Source: Arabidopsis thaliana (Eukaryota; Streptophyta; Magnoliopsida; Brassicales; Brassicaceae). Taken from it: a stretch of DNA of 64,000 nt. Positions 43,791 through 57,359 of the stretch are shown here, piece by piece; position 1 is the stretch's first letter, and the number at the start of each line of letters is the position of its first letter. The notes under the pieces were generated by a model that had not been told where the DNA came from, ran no database searches, and saw only the letters and a list, made by a program, of their open reading frames with translations. Position numbers and translations under genes: made by a program. The stretch is taken from the NCBI RefSeq assembly GCF_000001735.4, contig NC_003076.8, positions 12,214,001 to 12,278,000 on the forward strand. Direction: 5' to 3'.

Positions 43791-45575
43791 TGTAACGTCC
43801 TTGAGTCGCTCCATGACCAGACAAGTCACGGGCGCTCCGAAAACGCCACATTGAGATTGATCATCAACATCCAACCGAGGTTCGGGAACCAATCCCAACC
43901 CTTGGTCGGCGTATTGACGACCACTCTCCCACTTAGAATATCGTTTAGGCTTGCTAACCTTTACGATGTTAAGTGTTGTGCCAAGTCGGACTAAGTCATT
44001 ATAAGTCATTACTCGTAAATTTGTACAAGAAACCCGATTTATTTCATAAGTATAAAAATTTTACAACATGTTACCAAACATTTATAAGTTTTATGGCCAA
44101 GGCTTAGTGCCAAAAGCACGGTACATAATAGAAACATACTTGTTTTACAAAAGGCACAAACCCACTCCGGGTTTCCTATTGTCCACCATGCCCTCTATCC
44201 CCCACTATGGGTTTCCTGCAAAATACGTAAAATCATGAGTAATCTTAGATTACTCAGTGAGCTATGGATTCCCTGCAATAGACATTAATTTACCCCAACC
44301 CGAATACCCAACATGAACCACGCAACAGAGAATGACAATGAAAGGTAGCTTGTCGAAACAAACTACAAAATCACGCAAATGCATTAAGACTCCAGTTTTA
44401 TTAAGTTTTAAACGGCCCGATATGCTGTCTTCAAACCCAACACCAAACACACACACTCCCGTGATCTCCTGTGTTACAACCACAAAGGTATGCAACTGGA
44501 GCATCAGTACCAAATTCTATACCGTCGTGTAGACACTCGGCCAGGGTAGCTAGCCCTGTCACTCCGAGTTCTTCGCACTACATGACGATCAAGTAACAAC
44601 GTTCCAAGACCCCACGATAGCACGGTTCACTACGAAGGTTAGACATATCACGATCTTGGCACGCTTATGGTCGTTGTCTCCTACCACAAGCACCACGTAC
44701 CAAGACCCCAAAGTTTAAGATATTATGAATCATATGGTTAAATCAAACACATAGAATCATCAATATCCCAAAACAACCTCCCAACCATAAATAATAGCAT
44801 AAGAATCTAAATATCACATAGGCAATCCAATATAACCATTCACATGATTCATATAACTCACGAAATCAATCAAGAATGCATGAGAATATGATTATGAAAC
44901 TTAAACCATTACCCAGAACTCACTGAATAACCAACAGAATGCTTGTAATGATTCGGGTAGAGTTTTTTTAAGGGCCTTAACTCGATCGGACTGACGGTCT
45001 CAAACTCGGTAGCCTCTCAGTTTCGCTCACTTTCTCTTCACAAATCCCTTGGGGTCGAATTGGGCTTATATAGGCAATGCAAAGGCGAGTCAGCATGTCC
45101 ACGTGTCAAGCGCATGGGCGAGTCAGCACTCCACGTGTCGTCTGCTCGTGATGACAGGCTCGCCGCATTAGAAACGTTTATTGACTTATTTTCATGTTTA
45201 TTTATTTTCTAGCCAAGAAACGTTTATGGAAATACATGAGTAAACGTATCTAGTAGAAACCAAGTGAACAAGAAACTATAAATCTCATACTCAAAAACCT
45301 CTAGTCCATGCGCGCATAACTTTGAAAGGCATCAACTTTGTCACAAAGAGCACAAAGAGCCTACCAAATGTGTATTGATCTTTTACCTCTCCGATATACC
45401 ATAAACCAAGATTTGTGTCAAAGCATCTCTCGTCAAAACGAATCATATAACTCTCTTAAAACCTCACTCAGTGATCTATTAAAAATAAAGAAGAAGAAGA
45501 AGAAGTGTTTCTCCAAAACCTAATCATGAGTCTCCTCATTCACCCTAATAAAAACCTCTCTTTTTCATCAGTTTT
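43791..45575 (-). mobile_element. Probable solo gypsy LTR, minus orientation (right end approximate)
   Basis: The left end is TGTAACGTCC, preceded by GTTGT. On the minus strand there is a TATA box (CCTATATAAGCCC, 45074-45062), and downstream the words GAGTGACAGGGCTAGC, GAGTAATCTAAGATTACTCA and GGAAACCCA, which fit chromovirus-type LTRs as I know them in Brassicaceae. No coding sequence lies inside. A possible right end is CATCA|GTTTT near 45570, giving a poor TSD match; it could be further right. Confidence 0.55.
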
Positions 45576-45858
45576 ACGTCGATGGAACTAAGAAGAAGCT
45601 AGAGAGATTAGGTTTTGATAGAAGGCAGAAATCTGAAATCTATCTTCCCCCCACCCCCCCCCACTCCCCCCACTCTGAAATGTATCTTCAAAATTGTGAA
45701 TAGAATGTTTATTTAATAATTTATTATTTGTTTATATATCACATTTATTGTAAGTATATGTGTTGATATTTATTTTATTAGTAATTATATATGCGTTGAT
45801 ATTTTCTATAAGAACTATTCAATACACCTTTTAAAAGATAAATTATTTCTGGTGACAA
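45576..45858. other. Gene-free AT-rich stretch with C-rich tract
   Basis: A C-rich tract (45645-45675) is followed by AT-rich DNA. Nothing else is supportable. Confidence 0.5.
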
Positions 45859-46476
45859 TGATATACCTTGATTTTTACTGATTTTATGTATGATTTAGGT
45901 ATTACTAATCTGTAGGATTCTTTATATTTGGTTGTTCTTAATGCTAGTTCTAAATTAATCACCTAAAACTTGATCTCACGTATTAGGTACAATTCGAAAA
46001 GGCATATTTTACAAGAACTATCATTAGATGAGCCGGGTTTTTAGATGTGTACTAAGATCGGTCTATCTACTTAGTTGAACTTATCAAACTTGATAATAAT
46101 GCATGTTTAGAATTAGGGGTTTGCAGGCTAACGTCGGAATCCATAGTTATTAGACATAGTGAGTAATGTAGGCTAACATCAGTTACTCTGTCCTAATGAT
46201 TTGAGTTCAAGAACGGTTCATTAACATCCTAGTCATTATTAGATCTACTAATCATCTATTTTCTGAGAATTTCCCTAAGCCCGAAGTTTTAATCTTCCGA
46301 ATCTTAAATCAATCTACTTGCTTTCTTTGACTTTTATTTTATAATCCCATTATTTAGCTTAATTCAAAACTTTAGTCTATTGTGTGATCTGAGAGGATTG
46401 TGGAATTCGATTCTAAAGTAGTACAATCGATCTCTTATTTGGGAGAGTGGTTTTAGAATTAATTTGACCTACATCA
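45859..46476 (+). mobile_element. Solo LTR, 618 bp, Athila family with internal deletion
   Basis: It starts TGATATACCTTG and ends GACCTACATCA, with flanks GACAA (45854-45858) and AACAA (46477-46481), a TSD with one change. It matches the start and the last 550 bp of the 15754-16634 LTR but lacks the part in between, including the palindrome pair. Confidence 0.8.
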
Positions 46477-49134
46477 AACAACATTAATTAGATCTTAACA
46501 ACCATAATTACGATTATATAAACATAATTGTATAAATATATATATATATATATATATATCCAAAAATCAAGAAAAAAATAAGTTAATTTTCCTTAATTTT
46601 ATTTCAACATGAAATAATAATTAAATAAATGATATATTTAATAGTTCACTGATTAAATCGTGGAGTGGGTAGGATTAATAATAGTGTCATATAGGATTTA
46701 AATGAAATGTTAATTTCTTTTGATACTTCTAATTGTGTAACTATATTAATTAATTAGTAAATTACATATGTATCACATGTTAAATCTTTAAACATTAAAA
46801 AATTATATAAAAAAACTTCATATTACTTAAAACCCCAAAACATTAAATAAATACCAAAACATCAAATAAATTAAAAAAAAACAGTAAAAATCCAATAAAA
46901 AATTAATCGTAGCGCTCTTATTTTGATCAATTGTATATAAAAAGGTCAAACAAATTAATTAAGAATATATATTATACATTTGATCAATTGTACAATCTTA
47001 CTGAATTACATTAGCTAACTAAACTACATAAATAGTCATTATCTATATAATTATATCCCATTTTCTTAAAAGTATCCTATATATATATATTGAGATATAT
47101 TTATTTACTAATATAAGTATAGTAAACTATAATACACAATATTAGAGAATATCATTTGGTACTTTGGTATCGTCCTTATGGTTTTAATCTCTTAACTTCC
47201 TAAACTGAAATCACAATCTTCTCTGTCTTTTTAACACACGAAAAAATATATTGCATTGCCTTAATTTTCAAATACGTCCCGACATCGCGTTATCAAAATA
47301 TAAACATATGTTCAAATACACATCACCAAAAAACCAAAAAATAATCTTTCCTCTACGTTGTAGTGCGGGTCTATCATAGTTTATTAACATAAAGTCACAC
47401 GCCGTTCGTTATAAGAATGTATATATCCCTTGTAACAATTTTTTTTTGTTTCACATTGATGAATTTTTATGCAAGACAACCGAAAAAAACTTCATTACCT
47501 AACTTTCTTACATCATGATTTTAAAAATTGCAATTTAGAAAATTATTGTAAACTAGAATTTTAGAAGAAAAAATCCTAATATTTTAATATAACGATTTGT
47601 TTAGAAAATTATTTTTTAATACAACAATTTGTTTGAATTTAAGTTAAGTTAATTAATAATAAGGGTTATATTACCATTTATGAAAAAGTGAGGGTTTAAA
47701 AAACCACAAAAAAGGTTTTTTATATGTTTATAAGAAATGTGAGGGAGTTTCTACCCATTTTTCCCAATTCTTAGACCTGTGAGTTTGGTTATAAGGTTCG
47801 ATTCGGTTTCATCGTTATTTTTTATTATTTCAGAATTTTAAACCTCTATCGAAAACAACATATAAATTTTTGGTTCGTTCGGTTTGGTTCTCGGTTAACT
47901 TTGGTTTAAAGCTTAAAAATCAAACTAACCGAACATTTGTTTTCTGCGGATACCAATGAAGAGAATCGTTGAAATTCGTTGTCGTGAAGAAAAAATATGT
48001 GAAGAACGGCGGACATAGTGACCATTGTTAGAAAATAGAACTAATTGAAGAAAAAATATGAAATGATGAAGAAAGAAATAGAAGAGAATTAAATAAGAAG
48101 GTGAAGAAGAGAAATTCAAAATAATAGACGAGAATGATAGACATTTAGAGATCTTAGGATTTGTACTTAATGTGCTTCAAAATAAGCTTTAGGCTAATCA
48201 TAATTAATTAAGTGTGAGCTTGTATCAAAACTTAAATTTCAGTTGATTAAACTGAAAATTACCTAGACTGACACAAATGTAGCCAATAATAACTAGAATA
48301 ACTCTCTATTTGATTAGAGAACTAGATTGACACAAATTTTGTGTAAAATGATTAGAAACCCTTGGTCTGTTTTGTTTTGGAAATTTTAGCATTCACACAC
48401 AAAAAAATAATCGTAAAATAAAATAAAAAACAAATAAAATAAAAAGAAAGGTGAGGCCCAAATAAACTAGTTCATCAGATTTATATTTCAATCATTATTA
48501 ACGCCGATGAACTCAGAAGAACCCTAGTGATAACAATTCGAAGGGAATATCCATAGAAGCTCGAGTTCCTTTGCCAACGAAGAACCCTAACTTAACAAAT
48601 GATTACCCCAAAAGAAAAAAAATAGATGAACAAGAGAAAGAATTCAAATGAAAAAAAACAAATATATCTCACAATTGAAAAGAGAAAGGAGGAGGAGGTC
48701 ACGTTTATTAACAAAAACCATAGTGATATCCCAAAATTAATTTCTCTGCGAGATAAATATGGTAACTAATTTTAGTAAATCTGTCATAGCAAGCTAAAAG
48801 GTAACAAAAAACTGTCATAACAGTTAGTATTATTCAATTACATAAAATCATGAAAAAGCTGTACATCGGTCACCATAAGAATTTCAAATTATAAATCTGT
48901 CATAACATAAAATATCGGTAAGGTCATTTCAGCAATTTATTTTCTTTTTTATTAAACCTGCTATCAAACAATAGATTTATGATAATATAAATTTATCTGT
49001 CACAACATAAAACAACTCTGTCATAACACAAAACATTATATTTTAGAAAATAAACTTGCCATCAAACGGCAGATATTTTGTAAAATTACAAAAATCTGTG
49101 ATAACATAAAACAAGTCTGTCATAACATTATTTT
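46477..49134. other. AT-rich gene-free region with TA repeats
   Basis: There are no supportable genes. TA-dinucleotide runs lie at 46536-46560 and 47077-47090. A GGTTCGGTT/AACCGA-type repeat common in Brassicaceae lies at 47790-47935. The right end (48781-49126) holds the CTGTCATAAC word array. Confidence 0.6.
48781..49126 (+). repeat. Dispersed CTGTCATAAC word array, left part
   Basis: There are exact copies at 48812, 48897, 49018 and 49117, and variants at 48781, 48997 and 49096, in AT-rich noncoding DNA. Similar words continue after the LINE (60068-60260). Confidence 0.75.
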
Positions 49135-49254
49135 GAATTTGGTAAAAACATCATTTTCTCTCTCTTAAAGTGCGACAAAAAAGCCGATTGCTCTGTCTTC
49201 TTAACCTAGCCGCCGCTGCTGGCTGGCCTCTCGCCAGCTGATACTGGTTCCGGT

Positions 49255-51281
49255 ATGCCGAAGAAGAAGAAGTCTGTGCGGCCCTCTTGGCCTCCCATTC
49301 CCTCGAAGTTCTTCCGTGTGCTAGCTGTTTCCTCTGCTCCGGGTTCCTCTGTTTCCTCTGTTCCAGTGGGCTCTCTTCCAGTTTCCTCTGTTTTCTCTAC
49401 TCCGGTGACCTTTCAACAAGATTCCTCTGATTGCTCGCCTGTTGCTTTAGGATTCCGTTCTTTCTTGCGTTGGCGCTGATGCGTCTTCTACTTTGGTTGA
49501 GATGAATCGAGTGCGTCCTTCATCTCCTAAGGTTCTGGGTTCAATGCTTGAGCTATGTCAGGATATTGTTCCTCTTACTTCATTTGATTTGGTTGAGGTT
49601 TTGGACAAATCTGTCAAACTTCCCGAAGCGAGAATCTCCTCAGAAATCGCTGTTCCGGTGTCCGAGAACTCCTCCATCGGGACAGTTGAACTCGAGCAAG
49701 GGTTTGAGTAACGAGCTTTGTGCACTGGTGGTCTGTTAGATCCTTTTGTAGCCATTACTCAATCCTCCAATTTGGCAGGCGATGTGTCCTCTAAGGTGTT
49801 TAAAGAGAGGTGTGAAATTACCTCTGCTACAGCTCCGGAGTTAGAGATTTCGTCCTCCGTGCCTGTAGATACACTGATAAATTCTTCGTTTGATAGGATC
49901 ACTAATCCAAGTCCCACTTCCTCTAAGGGTCCATTATGGGTCAATTCATACTCCGAGCCTCGTTGAACTTCCTTGGGCCTCAAAATTCAAAGCCTCTCTC
50001 AGGAAGCTCAAACAGATGACACCTTCAACCTTCTTAGAAGATGGAACCCCCATGGTTGTAGCTCCGGCTTCTGTCCTGTTAAAAACTGCTGAGATGTGGA
50101 AAGGACATATTGTTGCTCAATTCCATAGTCTTTGTCCTCCTCCGGGGAAGATTTTCAATGATTTGAATCCCATTTGAGGTCGTTATGGGAGCATTACGGT
50201 TCGTCTGTTCTCGAAGACGGCGGCGTTGATTTTCATTCCTTCTCCAAATACTCGCCAATGGGTGGTTGATAATGGTTTTTGACAGGCAGGAAAGTGTTCT
50301 TGTACCGTTTATCCATGGTCCTCAGAGAGTCCTCTAGAGCCTCAAGAGTTACAGACAGCCCAGACATGGGCCATTCTAAAAAATGTCCCTCCCCAGTTAT
50401 ACTCCTTAGAAGGAATCAGCGTGATTGCGAGCGGCATTGGCGAGCCTCTTCATACAGAAAAATCAAGACTCGGTCCTGTCAATATAGGAAGAACAAAGGT
50501 TAAGGTGGTTACTAATTTAGGAACTCCTTTGCCAGACTCAATTGTGGTCCGTGATGTTCAGGGTAATACTGCCCGTGTTGCAGTGACGTATCCTCGACCT
50601 CCTCCTAAGTGTTTGAATTGTGGCAGATATGGACACTTGTTGAGCAGATGTTCAAAGCCTCTTATGAAGAAGCTTCCCTTCAAAAAGGATCTCCCTTCTG
50701 GTTCTAAGGAAGTTCAGATCCTAGTTATTTCTTTACCTACTTCTCAGGAAGCTCAGAGAGGCATCATGTTAGAGTCCTCGATTGAGGACCAGAAAACTAC
50801 TACTACCCAAGCAAAATCAAAATGCAGAAGATCTCGATCTAAGAAGCGCTCTGCTAGTTTGCCTTCTGCTTCCATCGGACCGTTGGAGATCCAAAAAGGG
50901 GTAAAGGAAGGTAAAAGTGACAGATTAGCTGCTGTGGCCAAGCCGAAATGGATTGTCAAGGCTGATGTGAAGAGGCCAGGGACGGCTTCTCAGCCAACTC
51001 TGTCTTCACCTACTATCATTGATGCTTCTTGCGAGCTTTAGAGTAATTCTTCTCTGGCTCCAACTGGATTGATTGGGAGGCAGGTCACACCGGTGAATAA
51101 AGGAAAAAGCATCAGTGTTGTGGTTGCTCCCCTTTTTGTGGAACCTTCTGGATGGGGAGCAATGTCCAAAAAGGAGAAAAAGAAACACTTAAAGATTTGG
51201 CACAATAAGGTGCGATCCTTACAAGAGATTTCGTTTGAGGAAGACCCGAATGAGACCTCATCTTTTCTCAACCTCCATTGA
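49255..51281 (+). pseudogene. LINE ORF1 (nucleic-acid-binding, zinc knuckle)
   Basis: It starts MPKKKKSVRPSWPPIPSKFF. The middle carries an RNA-binding-like DUF4283-type segment (NPI, stop, GRYGSITVRLFSKTAALIFIP) and ends with a CCHC knuckle CLNCGRYGHLLSRC near 50612-50652 and a basic Ser-rich tail (KCRRSRSKKRSASLPS). Stops at about 50174 and 50280 look like TGG to TGA. Other shifts lie near 49475, 49705 and 49963, and a TAG at 51039 splits the tail. ORF1 would bind the LINE RNA. Confidence 0.8.
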
Positions 51282-51316
51282 AAGCAAGGCTTTCACAACA
51301 CTTTTTGGTTATATAT

Positions 51317-54170
51317 ATGGCGATCTTTTTTTGGAATGTTAGAGGCCTTAATAGCCGCTCTCGCCAACGGGTAGTTAGAAACTGAATTGTTTCGAATAAT
51401 CTCCTGGTAGGTTGCTTTTTGGAAACTCATGTGGCTTAGAACAATGATAGTTCTGTTTTAGCTGCTACCCTACCAGAATGGAGAATGGATTGTGTGGATT
51501 GTGTGGGATCCTTGTGTGTCTGTTTTGGTTTTCAGCAGGACGGATCAGTTGATGTTATGCTCTATAAAAATCCCTAATATACTGCAATCCTTTGCTGTCA
51601 CTTTTGTTTATGGGAGAAACACGGAGGTTGGGAAGAGGCTCCTATGGGATGATATTAGAAGGTTGTCTTCTACGTCTCCTCTTTGTAATACTCCTTGGCT
51701 TTTAGTTGGAGATTTTAACCAAATCGCCTCTGTCACTGAACATTACTCGGTTCTGCCTTCTAACCTGTCCTTGAGGGGCTTGGAGGACTTGCAGGAGTGT
51801 TTAAGAGACAGTAATCTGGTCGATTTACCAAGCAGAGGTGTGTTATTCACTTGGTCTAATCATCAGCAATTCAACCCTATTGTTAGGAAGCTTGACAGGG
51901 CCATCGTTGATAATAATTGGTTGTCGCTTTTTCCTAATACTTCTGCAATTTTTTATCCTCATGGGGATTCCGATCATGCTCCTTGTATGGTAATGATGAA
52001 CTCTCAGCCTTCCCCATCAAAAAAGAAAAGCTTCAAGTATTTTTCCTTCCGTTCATCGCATCCGGAGTTTCTTTCTTCTATGTTAGCTGCTTGGGAGTCT
52101 AAGATAGCGGTTGGTTCTTCTATGTTTTCCTTGGGTGAACACTTAAAAGCAGCTAAGAAGGCGTGCATGGAGCTTAATAGGAAGAGGTTTAGCAATATTC
52201 AACAGAGAACTAGTGAGAGTTTGGCTTTCGTGGAAGACATTCAGTCTCAGCTGTTGCTTACAGCCTCAGATTCTCTTTTCAGAGAAGAGCATGTTGCTCG
52301 AAAGAAGTGGAAATTTTTTGCTGCGGCTTTAGAGTCCTTCTATAAACAAAAGTCGAGGATTAAATGGCTCAAAGAAGGCAACGCTAACACGAGGTTTTTT
52401 CACAGAGTGGTTATTGCTCATCACGCCAAAACCCTTATCAAGTTTCTCAAAGGAGAGGATGGAGTTCGGGTTGATAATGTGGATAAAGTGAAAGGTATGA
52501 TTGTTGATTATTATTATTCTGATCTATTGGGCTCCGATGGAAATCACACTACCCCCTATTATGTGGATAGAATTAACGGACTTCATCCGTTTTGCTGTGA
52601 TGATGCTTTAAAGCAGCAGTTGGTCGCTATTCCCTCTGAGGAGGAGATCATTCAATCTCTCTTCTCTATGCCAAAAAACAAAGCCCTTGGCCTAGACGGT
52701 TTCCCAGCTGAGTTTTTCTGGGAATCGTGGACAGTGTAAAGGACTCTACTATTTTGGCTGTTACAGAGTTTTTTAAGACAAGCCACTTACTCAGGCGTTT
52801 TAACACAACTGCCATTACTTTGATCCCTAAGGTTCTAGGGGCAGACATGCTACCTCAATTCAGACTTGTGGCCTCTTGTAATACTATATACAAGCTCATC
52901 ACTAGGCTCATCTCAAGGAGATTAAAGCTCTTCATTTCTCAGGCAGTTCAATCAAATCAAGTGGGTTTTATTAAGGGCAGGTTACTTTGCGAGAATGTCC
53001 TCTTGGCCTTTGAATTGGTGGATAATTTTCATATTGAAGGAGAAACTTCAAGGGATTCTTTACAAATCGATCTTTCGAAAGCTAATGATAATGTTAATTG
53101 GGAGTTCTTACTAAACATCCTAGTTGCTTTGGATTTGCCTTCTATCTTTGTGTCTTGGATAAAGGTTTGTATCTCCACACCTTCTTACAACGTCGCTTTT
53201 AATGGAGAGCTCATTGGTTTTTCAATGGAAAAAAGGGCATAAGGCAAGGTGATCTGATGTCTTCTCATCTCTTTGTCTTGGTTATGGATATTCTGTCTAA
53301 ATCGCGTGATAAGGGTGTAGTAAATGGTTTGTTCCAGCTTCATCCAAGGTGTGTTGCTCCTCTTATAACGCATTTGAGTTTCGCTGACGATGTGTTGGTT
53401 TTCTTTGATGGAGCCGAATCTTCAATTGCTGGGATCATGGCTATTCTGGACGATTTCAAAGCAGGGTCTGGTTTGGGTATAAATAGAGAGAAAACAGCTT
53501 TGTTGATTGATGGAGGCAACTCTTCTAAAACTATGGAACTCGCTGATCGGTTTGGTTTGAAGCAGGGTTCTCTGCATGTCAGGTACTTAGGTGTTCCTTT
53601 GATGGCTTAGAAAATGAGGAAGCAGGATTATCAGTCGCTCCTTGATCGCCTTAATTTCAAATTTAGCTCTTGGACTGCAAGACAGCTTTCATTTGCAGGG
53701 AGGCTCAGCTCTTAAAATCAGTCATCTATTCCACTATCAACTTTTGGTTCTCTGTCTTCCTTCTGTCTATCCAATGTCTCTTAAGATTGGAGCAGATGTG
53801 TAGTGCCTGCTTGTGGAAAGGAGCTCCAAACTCAGCGAGAGGGGCCAAAATTGCCTAGGATTCGGTTTGTACCACCAAGGAGTGTGGTGGTCTTGGCCTC
53901 CGTTGGTTAGCTGATTGGTATAAAGTAATTGCTCTGAAATTAATTTGGATGTTGTTTACTAATGCAGGGTCTTTGTGGGTTTCCTGGGTCAGGATAAATC
54001 TTATTGCTCATAGAAGTTTTTGGATTTAAATACTTACTCCTCTAGCAGCTGGATTTGGCGTAAGCTTTGTAAACTTAGACCTCTCGCTAGGCCTTTTCTG
54101 GTTTGTGAGATAGGCTCAGGTGAAATAGGGAGTTTTTGGCAGGATAATTAGACTGGTCTAGGCCCTCTTA
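51317..54170 (+). pseudogene. LINE ORF2, endonuclease and reverse transcriptase, first part
   Basis: It begins MAIFFWNVRGLNSRSRQR. The apurinic-type endonuclease shows FLETHV, VTFVYG, LLVGDFNQIA and GDSDHAPC, so the acidic and His residues of the active site are kept. The RT has KNKALGLDGFPAEFF, FRLVASCNTIYKLITRLIS, QVGFIKGRLLCENVLLAFEL, IDLSKANDNVNW and the catalytic FADDVLVF (FADD at 53379-53390). Stops occur near 51383, 51437, 52737, 53240, 53608 and 53714, with frame changes. It is cut at 54170 by the Harbinger element. Confidence 0.9.
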
Positions 54171-54533
54171 GAGCATCTCCAACGGTTCATATATTGGGTT
54201 CTTTTCTATGGTTCTCATGAAAAAAAAATTAAAAAATAAATCAAAATCATGGTATATGAAGAGAGACAGCTCTCTTGTGAGAGTTTTTGAGATGCAAGAG
54301 AGGCGATGATGTGGCGTCATTCATTGGTAGATTTTTAGACAAAACAAAGGAAAAAAAAAAAAAAAAAAAACATCATCACGCGTCAAAACAAAACAAGACT
54401 CTTTCTCCCTTTCTCTTTTTTGCCAGTGATGGCGATGATGATGGTGTCGATTTTCTCCGACGATTGAGGCAGACGGCAAAGATTGAGGGAGGAATTGAGT
54501 GGTCGGGAATGAGAATGATGATGCATCTTATGT

Positions 54534-54675
54534 AACGATCGGGAATGAGAGAGAACACTGCAAATTAGAGATCCAAATTCAATGGATGGAGAGTAATCGA
54601 TTCAGCTTGGATCGTAATTGGTAAGAGCATTGATAAGGGGTTAATTTGCAGTGTTCTCTCTCATTCCCGATCGTT
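54534..54675. repeat. 34-bp perfect inverted repeat with 74-bp loop
   Basis: 54534-54567 and 54642-54675 are exact reverse complements (arm starts AACGATCGGGAATGAG). It lies in the 5' noncoding part of the Harbinger element. The word GCATTGATAAGGGGTTAATT overlaps it and recurs near 54783. Confidence 0.93.
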
Positions 54676-55748
54676 TGTGCGTTATCATGATTTATTTGGG
54701 GTAATTGATATTCTTTTTTAGAGTTCTTTGAATTTTTGAAATTAGGGTTCATAGTATTAAAAATTAGGGCTTTCAGTTCTAAGCATTGATAAGGGGTTAA
54801 TTAAATTATTTGGAGGCTATGTGTTTGTTATTTGGCATGATTGAAGTGAGGAGGAGTCGTTGGATGTTTGATTTTTAGGGTTCATAGTTTTGGATTGAAT
54901 CAAATTGAGTTAGGATTGTTTCATTAGGGATTTCATTGCTATTTCTTTGTAAGGATAAAATCGAATTGAGTCATAGAATGCTTAATCTATGGTAAATAGT
55001 TTCGATCATGTATGTAGCTCTTTTCTTAAAATGCTTTGATTCTTGAATTATGGATGCGTGGAGACTATATTTTTGAATTATGAATGGTTTGATCTTTTCT
55101 TAATAGTTTCCTTAATAAATAGTTTCTGTTTTTATTCTGAAATATAAACTTCATCAAAGCTGAAAAGATTAGTTAAAGGCTTAAAGCTTTCAAGTTCTAG
55201 TTGCATTAGGCAATAACCAACACACAGACTCTGGTTTTTCTTTGTTTGATTTCAGTACTCTATAGACACGATTCTTTTACTTGCTCATTGCATCAATATA
55301 TCTTAGTAATTACTTGAATCATTTTGAAAATTTATTGTTAATATTTCTTTCTTTGTCTCTGTTTTGGTGAGGTTAAATGAAGTAGTTGAAAGGACAAATC
55401 TCACAAGTGGAGAAGGCATCGATTACAGCCTCTAAATCAAGGTCAGTTCAAAGTGGTTGTCTCATTTAATTACCGGTTTGTGCTATGTGATTAATGCTTG
55501 GGTTGTATTTGATTAGGACAATTTTTGCTTTTGTAAATGTTTTCTACGTTCTTTGAAATAAATGTTTTCTAGTTGGAGTATTGTAGGTAAAGACAATTAG
55601 TGCTTTTACCTTGGCATTCATTGCTAATACTTCAATAAAGTCATCTTACTTAAAAAAAGCCGAACACAAAACACAATCAGTTTCAGTCTTCTTCTTTAAC
55701 CTTCAGCTTAACACAAAACACAATCACTTTCACTTTCATATCTAAAAA
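54676..55748. other. Harbinger 5' noncoding region
   Basis: AT-rich, with no supportable ORF. It should contain the promoter of the Myb-like gene and perhaps an intron or leader; AAACACAATCA occurs twice just upstream of the start (near 55670 and 55715). Confidence 0.5.
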
Positions 55749-56681
55749 ATGGATGATATGAATCCATTCTATCAGTCATCGGGTTTTATGGACCTGTTGC
55801 AAAGTCAACAAGAAGACATGTCTCAGTTTGCAAGTGGGTCAACTGAAGTCCCAGCTTTTAGTAGTCAACTGTCTGAAGAAGGAAGTGAGCTTGAAGGAAG
55901 TGAAGATGAAGTCAAACCGAAGCAAAGTATATCACGAAAGAAATGGACAGCAAAAGAAGATATTGTTCTCGTTAGTGCTTGGCTCAATCCCAGCAAGGAT
56001 CCTGTGATTGGTAATGACCAACAAGGTCAATCCTTTTAGAAGAGGATTGCAGCATATGTTGCTGCTAGTCCTTCCCTTGATGGTCTGCCAAAGAGAGAAC
56101 ATGCTAAGTGTAAACAAAGGTGGGGAAAAGTCAATAAAAGTGTCACCAAGTTTGTGGCTTGTTATAAGACAACAACAACTCATAAAACTAGTGGTCAGTC
56201 AGAGGATGATGTTATGAAGCTAGCTTACGAGATCTACTTCAATGATACCAAGAAGAATTTCACTTTAGATCATGCTTGGAGAGAATTAAGGTATGACCAG
56301 AAATGGTGTGAAGCTACAAGTCGTAAAGGAGATGAAAATGCTAAAAGAAGGAAGTGTGGGGATGGTAATGCAAGTTCCCATCCAATCCATGTTGAAGATG
56401 ATTCAATCATGAGTCGTCCTCCTGGTGTGAAGGCAGCCAAAGCTAAAGGAAGGAAGTCAGCCATTGTAAAAGAAGGAAAGAAGCCAGCCACAGTTAAAGA
56501 TGATTCAGGCCAGTCTGTGGAACATTTTCAGAATTTGTGGGAACTTAAGGAGAAGGATTGGGATCGCAAAGAAAAGCAAAGCAAGCATCAACAGCTTGAA
56601 AGACTACTTTCAAAAACTGAGCCTCTTTCGGACATTGACTTGTTCCTAAAAAATAAGCTAATCACGGATCTTTGGTCATAA
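55749..56681 (+). pseudogene. Harbinger ORF1, Myb/SANT-like DNA-binding protein, one nonsense change
   Basis: A 311-codon frame starts at MDDMNPFYQSSGFMDLL. The SANT-like segment is SISRKKWTAKEDIVLVSAWL to KCKQRWGKVNKSVTKF, then KRRKCGDGNASSHP and a C-terminal coiled part (KEKDWDRKEKQSKHQQLERL). The only break is TAG at 56037-56039 in GQSF-stop-KRIA, where relatives have Trp (TGG to TAG). Before and after it the frame is the same. In PIF/Harbinger elements this protein binds the element ends and helps bring the transposase into the nucleus; both are needed to transpose. The copy is therefore probably unable to supply ORF1. Confidence 0.87.
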
Positions 56682-57359
56682 GTCTTAAGTTCTAGTTTGG
56701 TCCTAAGTTTTAAGCTAAGCATCAGATGCTTTTTGTTTTTATGTCCCATGTATGATATTGCTTCGTAAGTTCTTGTTTAATGTCTCATGTATGATATTGT
56801 ATTAAGTTCTAGTTTAAGTCTCGGTACTTTATTGCTTTGTAACTGTCTTGTATGATATTATCTAGTTTTATGTATCATGTTTTAACATGTCTTGTATGAT
56901 ATGCACTTGTCTTCTCTGATATGCATTTGTCTTGTTGTGTCACAGGTTAAAGTAGTGGTGTGTTGTCTGATGCCAAAGAGACCAATGTGTGCAAGTGGTG
57001 TGTTGTCTGATGCGAAAAAGATCAATGTGTGCAAGTGTTTTTTTGCTAGATGCCAAAGGAGAGTGTCAAGACGAAAAGAAAAGAAGGAGACTTGTATATA
57101 TATTTCCACACGACTGAGACTTGTATATGTACCACAAATAATGTATGAAAATTGTGTACCACGAATAATTTAGAATGAATGTGTATCACAAACTTTATTC
57201 TATGTATGTTTTGACTATAAATAATGGAATCGTCTCTCGATATCTCACAAATCAATCTTTTCTATTATTCTTCTTTGCTTCAACTACAAAAACAATCTTT
57301 CCCTTAATTGTTCTTTGCTTCTACCACAAAATAATCAATCACCAAATCTACCAAATAAT
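56682..57359. other. Harbinger intergenic region
   Basis: It contains several direct word repeats: ATGTATGATATTG and TTAAGTTCTAGTTT near 56690-56830, and AAGTGGTGTGTTGTCTGATG twice near 56950-57010. A likely leader or promoter of the transposase lies at 57180-57359. No gene is supported. Confidence 0.55.

Noticed and set aside
47925..48119. Minus-strand Phe-rich 64-codon frame
   Set aside because: Low-complexity AT-rich DNA gives such frames by chance; no supporting motif or neighbour.
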